Part shown: one piece after another, positions 57,094 to 64,000 of the stretch
Position numbering within the stretch: position 1 is the stretch's first letter
How the letters are laid out: every line of letters starts with the position of its first letter
NCBI RefSeq assembly: GCF_023053635.1
Contig: NC_086171.1
Span: 15,642,006 to 15,706,005 of the forward strand
DNA length: 64,000 bases
Direction of reading: 5' to 3'
Source of the DNA: Elgaria multicarinata webbii
Taxonomy: Eukaryota > Chordata > Lepidosauria > Squamata > Anguidae
The notes under the pieces: generated by a model
What the model saw: the letters and a program-made list of their open reading frames with translations, nothing else
What the model was told of the DNA's origin: nothing
Database searches by the model: none
Program-made: the position numbers and the translations under genes

Positions 57094-58147
57094 AGGATGT
57101 TTTGGAGGAGGGCTTTCCCCAGTTAGTTCCCCCCCACCTGAAGATTTTCTTTGTTCTTACTTCTGCAAACCTTGGGGCTTCCTACATGCCTTTTGATACT
57201 TCTTGTCGTTCATGGGTAGCTTTAACTATAGAAGCAACATCACTCACAGCTTGAACATCGAAACAGAGGCAATGATATATAATCTGCCAGCTGAGGATAG
57301 TACATAATGCATATGATGATGTTGGCTGTAGTCCACAAAAGCTTATGCCACAATAAATCCATTAGTCTTTAAGGTGCCACAAATGTCTTTGTAGTTACTC
57401 TTGGCCTTGTGTAGCATAGTTGGTCTTGTATTTATCATAGAATGTTTTCAGTTAATCAACTGTCCGATCCAAAACTGTGCTTGCTGAAATATGACAGGTC
57501 CTTGCTTATTCTGTTAGTAGGGATGCCTGACTTCCTAGAAATTTCTCAATTCAATGCATATATTACTTCCAAGACATAATGCCCTTCTTTACTCTAAAGT
57601 AAGTGGAGTGATCCCAATCCAGATTGGGGGCCCTGCACTTGCAAAACATACTGCAATATAATGATCTATTGTCCTTAATGAACCAGAATTACCATTTGGC
57701 AAGAGGGGCTATGTCCTTCGGCCCTGAGTAGTCCCAATACATTGCTGCAGAAGTAGTAGAGTCCACAAATCTTTTACCTGTTGGGTGTGTAACTCTGAGC
57801 GCTGTAAAGATACGTGGACATAAAGCCCAGCTGTAGTTTTCACCTGCCTTCCTGCCATAGCAAACATGTTTCCTAAGTTGCAACATGCTGCAATGCTCAG
57901 TCATTCTTATGGAGAGAGAGAAAAGGGTGTTCATGCTGATACACTCACTGAATAAATTCAAACTTTCTCATGTCCTTCCTTGACTTTTACAGGAAATAGC
58001 TGTCCATGCCTTAAAATGGACAGCTGTTTGCAAAAATGGGGTGACAAGAGAAAGAAAACCAGGAAGGTATGAAATGCAGGAGAAGGGAGGAAACTTTCAG
58101 TTGAACAGATGTATGCTTATAGAGCCCCTGTGTTTAAAATATCTATG

Positions 58148-58379
58148 GCCTCATCTACACCAACCAGGATATTGCACTATGAAAGTTGTACAAAAGCAGT
58201 ATATAAAAGGCAGGAGCCACACTACTGCTTTATAGCGGCATTGAAATGTGCTGACAACTGTTGGGGCACATTGACATATACCATATCCAGCTTCCTTACC
58301 ACTATATCCTGCTTGATGTGGCTCCTGCCTTTTTTATACCACTTTCATAGTGCAATATCCTGCTTGGTGTAGATGAGGC
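58148..58379. mobile_element. 5-bp-duplication foldback MITE, TSD CTATG
   Basis: CTATG at 58143-58147 and 58380-58384. Ends GCCTCATCTACACCAACCAG and the inverse GCTTGGTGTAGATGAGGC. 232 bp, close relative of the copies at 46803 and 59191. Confidence 0.9.
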
Positions 58380-58513
58380 CTATGTTTCTTCAGGGACACC
58401 ACACAATATAAAAACTATAATATATATCACCTTTAAGCACAATCAACCGGGTTGCAAAAAGAACCAAAGACTGAAGCGTATGTATGTATGTAATGTATTT
58501 ATATACACATCTA

Positions 58514-58541
58514 TCACACACACACACACACACACACACAC
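58514..58541. repeat. (AC)n microsatellite
   Basis: About 28 bp of CA repeats after TATCACACAC. Confidence 0.95.
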
Positions 58542-58559
58542 TATGGCAGACTTCCTGAA

Positions 58560-58812
58560 ACTGATGCCCTCCAGATGTTTTGGGTTACAATTCCTACCAT
58601 CCGTCATATAACTATGCTTGGGGCTGATGGGAGCTGTAGTCCAAAACATCTGGAGGGCACCAAATTGGAGAAGGCTGATGTATTGCTATATTGCCCTGAA
58701 GAAGGATTTATGGCACAGTCCTATGTATATTTAGACAGGAAAACTCCTACCAAAAAAAGCCCTATGTTTGTAGGAGTGTTTTGTGCCTAAAGATGCATAG
58801 GATTGCACCCCT
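58560..58812. mobile_element. Two MITEs: CCAGATGTTTT family, then CCTATGCATG family
   Basis: 58560-58680: TGATGCCCTCCAGATGTTTT to CATCTGGAGGGCACCAA. 58705-58812: TGGCACAGTCCTATGTATAT to GATGCATAGGATTGCACC, with AAACTCCTACCAAAAAAAGC inside. Confidence 0.7.
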
Positions 58813-59190
58813 CACTTTCAAAATGACTCAGGGAGGAATAAACATACGTCAGTGCACTTGGGAGGTTTTCTCCCTTTCTTTTGTACAATGTTGTAAAAAA
58901 AAGAAAGAAACGTTCTACATTTCTCTGCCAGGTGAATTGTGTTAACATTTGCTGGCCTACATTATATGATGCGTTATCACCCTATTCATATGAGATATCT
59001 ATGTTCAGTGCATGCATGGTGGGGTGGGGATTCGGATCACACCAGTTGGTCCTTCCCCCAACCTCTGTACATTCAATTGGATGCTAAAGCTTACAGACGT
59101 ACATCTGTAAATGGGATTGAAGAATCCAAGCTTTTGAGTTCCAATTGAATGGAGACAATTTATAACCGTACAACTTTTTAACACACATAG

Positions 59191-60056
59191 GGCTCATCTA
59201 CACCAAGCAGGATATTCCACTCTGAAAGTGGTATGAAAGTGGCATATAAAAGGCAGGAGCCACACTATTGCTTTATAGTGGTATTGAAGTGCACTGACAA
59301 CTGCTGGGGCCCATTGACAGATGCCATATACCGCTTTCATAGTGCTATATCCTGCTTGAGCTGTACTTGAAGGCCGATTTAAAAGAATCCCATTGGAAAA
59401 CCATATCTGCCCATGTAGAGATGGCAGTATCGAAACAGTAGCTCATGTATTATTATTTTGTACTTTTTATAGAGACTTGAGGAAAGAGGTGATCACTCCA
59501 TTACCGTCATCTATTCCAGGGCGGTCAGTTATTGCTTCTGTGTCTTTCCTTCTTGCAGACCAAAATAAACAGGTGACAGCAAAAACTGCAAGATTTTTAG
59601 CAGGTGCTATCAAAACAAGATCTACCATCTTATCAGAGTCTTAATTTCTCACAGCTCCTTTGACTGAACAGAAGTTTATTTGTTTTATTTACTTATTCCT
59701 ATTTTATGTGTAAAGACTTGTATTAATTCTGGAATTTGTATTTAATGTAATTTTTTAGAATGCAACTTGGGTAATTTTAGTCAAGTAAAATCTTGCTTTT
59801 ATTCTTTTGCACATCTCATTTCAAATGCTAAGGCCTGTGGCTGATGCAAATAAAGGAATTCATTTATGCTCATTTATATCCTGCTTGGTGCAGATGTGTC
59901 ATGGCCCCCAACAGTTGTCAGTGCACTTCAATACCACTATAAAGCAGTAGTGTAGATCTTGCAGTGCACTTCAATACTGCTATAAAGCAATAGTGTGCCT
60001 CCTGCCTTTTATATACTGCTTTCATTGTGGAATATCCTCCTTGGTGTAGATGAGCC
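59191..60056. mobile_element. 5-bp-duplication foldback MITE, TSD CATAG, split by a LINE
   Basis: CATAG at 59186-59190 and 60057-60061. Ends GGCTCATCTACACCAAGCAG and the inverse TTGGTGTAGATGAGCC. The MITE halves (59191-59358 and 59875-60056) are separated by the LINE at 59359-59874. Confidence 0.9.
59359..59874 (+). mobile_element. 5'-truncated non-LTR LINE nested in the MITE
   Basis: Flanked by exact 13-bp direct repeats TATATCCTGCTTG (59346-59358 and 59875-59887). It encodes the last 80 or so ORF2 residues from about 59393 to the stop at 59642-59644, with the Cys/His motif CPCRDGSIETVAHVLLFCTF. The 3' UTR ends AAATAAAGGAATTCATTTAT. The C-x-C...H...C block is typical of several non-LTR clades; I do not assign one. 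Confidence 0.8.
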
Positions 60057-60061
60057 CATAG

Positions 60062-61040
60062 GCTCTATTCAGATCTTTGATTGAATGCATAGCAATCAGG
60101 CACAGGGACAGTGGGTGTAATCCTATTTCCCTTTCTCCATGCATTCAGTGAATGTCAAAAGGCGTTTTGTGGTATAGTGTTGAAGCAATGGAGATATATT
60201 GGTTCCATGTATCATCTTTTACTACTCCCTTAATTTAGAATAAGAGTTTATCTAAGGACTGCCCTGACTTTTATTTTCCTTTCATTCAGTGCAGCATCAG
60301 CCATCAAAGTGCAAGTACTGGCTTGTGCTAAAGCAGTGGAGGTTGATAGATGTCACTGCCACAAGTTTCTAGAAACACACAAGAATGTGTCAAACCTGCT
60401 TCAGCCACACCAGAAACTTCACTGGATGATGTGGACATAATTTCTATAGCAAATCCTGTTGTGCTTAGCAGTGACGATGCACTAGCCTTCCTCTGCTGCA
60501 GCTGGATGACCCAACCCTGAAAACAAACAGTGATAGTGCCCCGTTAAATGTTAAGGCCGAGTCATCATTCCAGGCTTCCTAAATGGTTCTGTCCACTTGA
60601 TGACTTCTGAACTTGCCTTAACTTATATTTTGATGCTAGGGTGTATTTTCTCCACCAAAGATTGGTGGTCTTTGAAAGTGGGCAGTTTAGAATGGGGGCA
60701 CGTCTACATGATGGGTTTGCCCCAGGGTGGCTTCACAGTTGTGGCATGATATCTACATGATGCAGCTGCCATTGCGAAGCCATCTGGGGGCAAACCCTGA
60801 AACTCCGCTGAAAAAAAGTTGGGCACGTACCTCGACTTTTTTGGCAGTGGAGGCTTGTCACAGCCCATGGTGCCCCCTGATTGGTAGCCATGGGCTGGAC
60901 AGGGGGGTGGCCCTCAGGAACTCAGGAGAGCCCTGTTCCCTGTGGGAAATAATAAAAAAGGGGGAGGGGGAGGGGAGGGGGAGAGGAACAGCCCCAGTGC
61001 CTCTTTAAAAATTAAAAAATTGGGAGGGGAGAGGAACAGG
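60062..61040. other. Intergenic with a possible eroded foldback element
   Basis: From about 60690: GGGGCACGTCTACATGATGG and GATATCTACATGATGCAGC with GCAAACCC repeats, then (GGGGGA)n at 60957-60990. No gene. Confidence 0.4.
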
Positions 61041-61044
61041 TCAT

Positions 61045-61135
61045 ACTTAGTGTAGATCTATTAAAATCAATGGCACTTTAAATTACCAATGACTAATTTA
61101 AATCCCATTGATTTCAATGGGTCCACTCGAAGATA
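61045..61135. mobile_element. MITE fragment, CCCATTGATTTCAATGGGTC type
   Basis: AAATCCCATTGATTTCAATG and GGTCCACTCGAAGATATTTA with an inverted left part; related to the element nested at 7552-7677. Confidence 0.5.
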
Positions 61136-62019
61136 TTTAAAATAAGGGGATGAGATAGAAGTGATCTTCTGTTGCATTTTCATTGGCCTGTCACTATCAA
61201 ATTCTCTTTCTTTCCCATATAACTACTTCTTGTACATTAATCCTTGGAAGTATTAAAGAAACGTCATCAAGTTCAATGAACCATAAAGAATCTCATTGAC
61301 ACATGTGTATAAATGGAATTAACCTCAGGTCTTCCCATTTCAAATCATCTCACGGAATTCACGTTCCGGTGTGAGCTGTTGTTTTTATTTGTTCAGGGTT
61401 TTTGATATGTGTGTTTTTGCAGAACTTGTCAATTAGGAGAGGATTTGTTTAATAGCTACTGAAAAGCAGCAATTCTCTACTGCTTGGATTTTATGTGGCA
61501 GCAGAGAAATGGTAATGGGGGAGTAAGAGGATACTTTTATACATGGTTGAACTGGCCTAACCTGAATACTGGTATTATTGAAGGGCAATCGCTTTCATAT
61601 TTTTCATGAGTTAGGCTATGCAAAGCCTTAGTAATGTTTTCAAGAACAATTTGATTAATGTAGGCTTTCCGGTGGTGGGGTCTATGCTAGTCTGTTGCAG
61701 CAAACAGAGCAAAAGAAGCAATTTACCTCTCTGTGTGTGTGTGTGTCTGTCGTGCTTATGAAGTTCTGATGTTGGAGCTCCAAGAAATCCAAAGCCCTAG
61801 TGGGTTTGTGCCAAGTGTGGGAGGATGGGTGTTCCTGCTCGTTTCCTTGCATCCCGAGGCCTTTTCTATGATCATGGAATTAGTTATGGAATTCCCGGCG
61901 ATGTAATTTCCTTTCTGGGGAATTGCAATTGCCCCCCACATGGTGGAGTTTTAGGTTACAATTGAAACGTGTCTTTTGAGATGCCATCTGCCCCTTGGAC
62001 TTTAGGGTTTGAGACTGTG

Positions 62020-62165
62020 CGTGTTTTGTTATCTTGCTGTTTCAGTTATGTGTGGAGGTTTTAATTATGTTTAATTATGTATTTTTATTGTGCTCTTTAC
62101 TGCCCTGGGCTTCCTTCGGAGGAAGGGTGGTATATAAGTAAAATAAATTATTATTATTTATATTA
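62020..62165 (+). mobile_element. LINE 3' tail ending (TTA)n
   Basis: CTGCCCTGGGCTTCCTTCGG, AGGGTGGTATATAAGTAAAA, then ATTATTATTTA. Confidence 0.65.
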
Positions 62166-62444
62166 AAAATGTATATAGGACTTTTCAATGAAAGTCAAAA
62201 CCATACTTAGACACAAATTCTGGTTTTATCCTAAGAACGGCTATGCCAGAAAACTGACAAAAAATTAAAAAAACTGGGAACATTAACTGTTGTGAAAAGG
62301 TCATGTCTATGATGGTGCACCAGAATTCCTGTAAGGAAGTGGGCATGTTTAGGAGTGATGTTCTACCAGGAGTGGTGATGTGTATTTGTATGTCACTATA
62401 ATATATTCAAGTGAGAGCAACAGGTCTCAATCACAGAATTCGAA

Positions 62445-62750
62445 TAAGAGCATCATCACATGGGGAAAAATCGCATTTGCTTATTGTCGCTTCTCCGCCG
62501 TCGCGTTTGTCCTTCATTACTTCCTCTTTTGAAAGAGGAAGTAAACAACGTGCACATGGCTGATTCAGTGGGCTGTTTGATCCTGCTGCTTCTCCTGCAC
62601 ACAGCAGGAGACAGTGGCAACTTCCATCCTTAAAAGTAAGTTGGACTTACTGGGGTGTTTTTTTTTGTGGTGCGAAGTAAGCTAGAAAATCCGTGAGTGC
62701 CCAGTAGAGAGCGTGCAATAAAACGCTTGTCTGACAGAGCTTTAAGAACT
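62445..62750. mobile_element. Non-autonomous DNA transposon, GAGCGTTTTATTGCAC family, inverted
   Basis: Inverse of 54805-55110: TACTTCCTCTTTTGAAAGAG then CTGCTTCTCCTGCACACAGC, and ending GTGCAATAAAACGCTTGTC. Confidence 0.6.
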
Positions 62751-62929
62751 AATCCCAGTAGGGGATTTCAGGAAAACACAGTGTATGTGGTGGGGAGGGT
62801 GAGGTTTACGCCTCTCCTCTAGGTGTGCATTCCAAATTTGGGGCTGCGTGCGCTTGCACTAGAGTAAATAAAAAGCTAGCCCTCAGCTACACACCATTAA
62901 CGTAGCATGTAGTTTGGTTTAAAGACTTC

Positions 62930-63015
62930 TAAGAGCCACTGCCAATCAATGTAGAGAATGCTGAGTTAGATGGACCAATGTTCTAACTTGGTCTAGGGCA
63001 GTTTCATGTGTTCTC
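62930..63015 (+). mobile_element. tRNA-SINE 3' part
   Basis: GAGCCACTGCCAATCAATGT, GAGTTAGATGGACCAATGTT and CTAGGGCAGTTTCATGTGTT match the tail of the tRNA-SINE in forward orientation. Confidence 0.7.
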
Positions 63016-63496
63016 CCCTAACAACCTAGAAAGGTTCAAACTAGGGAATGGGCATATAAGTCATTGGAGGAAGGAATGTACCAACAACCACTTTTGAAGG
63101 CAAGGTAACCAGTGGTATAATCTACTTTGATCAGATGTTCTGATCTTTGAGACTAACTTTGGCTTCCTTTTCCACATTCACAAGATTGAATAAATTATTA
63201 ACTTTAAAAAAGAAAAGAAAGGGAAAAAAACACATGAGAAACTTGTCTAAGCGATGGAGTGTGCCTGTGAACAAGATCCTGGTACAAATTTCCAGGAACG
63301 TCATTACACTCAGTTCCTGCTTGTTGCTTACTTACAAAACTGATTGGCAAAAACCTCTTTGATTCTGTAACCTGGCCTGGCATTTTGGCTGTACTGAAAT
63401 GACTGCCATATCTTTACAATCTCTGTGTATAGTATTAGCAGGTGAACAAGGGCAGTCAGATAACATTAATAATAACTACACTGTATTCAGACTTAG

Positions 63497-63890
63497 GCCT
63501 TAGCTAGACTGGGCGAAATCCCTGGGTGAACCCCGGGATTGTCCCTTGTCCCGGGATCTCGCCCTCCCCTTTGGGCCCACTTTTTCCATGGTCCCAGGCT
63601 GAGCCTGAGACCGTGGAATGTGTGGCCCATTGCCACGGAGCAGGGAGCTGCGCCCATTGGGGGTAGGGTGGGAGGAGCTGGGAAATTAAGTTAATTTTTT
63701 AAAAAACTTACCTTTAGCGCACGAGCATTTGTCCGCTCCGTCTTCCTTAAAAATAAAAAATGGCGGGTGTGACACCTCTCTTCCTGAGGTGGTCACGCCT
63801 CATGTGTAAATGAAGGAGGGATCTCGCGTTAATCACTACGTGAGATCTTCCCTCCTCCGTCGCGGACTATGAGGTAAGTCTAGCTAAGGC
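63497..63890. mobile_element. 5-bp-duplication foldback MITE, TSD CTTAG
   Basis: CTTAG at 63492-63496 and 63891-63895. Ends GCCTTAGCTAGACTGGGCG and the inverse GTAAGTCTAGCTAAGGC. Same termini as the 139-bp copy at 52989, but 394 bp with a different GC-rich centre. Confidence 0.9.
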
Positions 63891-63907
63891 CTTAGTCATG
63901 CTTACTA

Positions 63908-64000
63908 GGGGTGTGATCCGCTCCAATTAGGAGCGTAGAAGCAGTAGCGGATTGGCCTGCTCCGCCTTACCCAGAGGCGGAGTAGGAGCGGACCGCGGAC
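63908..64000. mobile_element. Start of a GC-rich foldback element, cut by window edge
   Basis: GGGTGTGATCCGCTCCAATT and repeated GGAGCGGA/TCCGCTCC words at 63915-63998 look like the arm of another palindrome. Confidence 0.4.

Noticed and set aside
53000-64000. AGR3 exons expected to the right of AGR2
   Set aside because: I looked for the conserved [13 protein letters not shown] and QSEL regions on the minus strand and found none; AGR3 should lie beyond the window.
1-64000. LTR retrotransposons or endogenous retroviruses
   Set aside because: No paired long terminal repeats, primer-binding sites or gag/pol/env-type frames were recognised.

Overview
This is vertebrate nuclear DNA, most likely from a squamate reptile (lizard or snake). 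The interspersed repeats point there: a full-length Sauria-type SINE at about 43861-44165 with the Bov-B-like 3' end, the 3' half of another at the left edge, CR1 fragments ending in the ATTCTATGA-type 8-mer, tRNA-derived SINEs, LINE 3' tails ending in (TTTA)n, and many short foldback DNA transposons. The species cannot be named from sequence alone.

Two host genes are recognised, both by splicing conserved exons with correct phases. TSPAN13 (tetraspanin-13, + strand) has six coding exons between 17073 and 34898 and encodes 203 residues. It starts in a GC-rich, CpG-dense promoter (about 16795-17560) and has an AATAAA at 35104. AGR2 (anterior gradient 2, - strand) has seven coding exons between 49044 and 39842 and encodes 179 residues. 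It has a signal peptide, a CPHS thioredoxin-fold motif and a C-terminal KTEL ER-retention signal. A TATA-like box near 52472 and a splice donor at 52390 suggest a short untranslated first exon. The genes are convergent (tail to tail, about 4.9 kb between stop codons). Their order and orientation match the mammalian BZW2-TSPAN13-AGR2-AGR3-AHR block. No exon of BZW2 (expected to the left) or AGR3 (expected to the right) was found.

Layout: 1-16.8 kb is intergenic and repeat-rich; 16.8-35.1 kb is TSPAN13, with large introns holding L1, CR1 and foldback-element fossils; 35.1-39.6 kb is the convergent intergenic gap; 39.6-52.45 kb is AGR2; 52.5-64 kb is intergenic and again dense in transposon fossils.

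The most unusual material is in the repeats. A 368-bp Penelope-like insertion with a hammerhead-ribozyme-like fold sits between exact 16-bp target duplications. A set of foldback elements shares a GSCTYAKCTASACC-like terminus and 5-bp duplications that all fit CHWWG. A 298-bp long palindrome has an exact 8-bp duplication. A 5'-truncated LINE is nested inside one of the foldback elements. A short protein-like fossil near 53.2 kb was not recognised. No rRNA, functional tRNA, CRISPR array, operon or microbial system was seen, and nothing clearly amounts to a new biological system.
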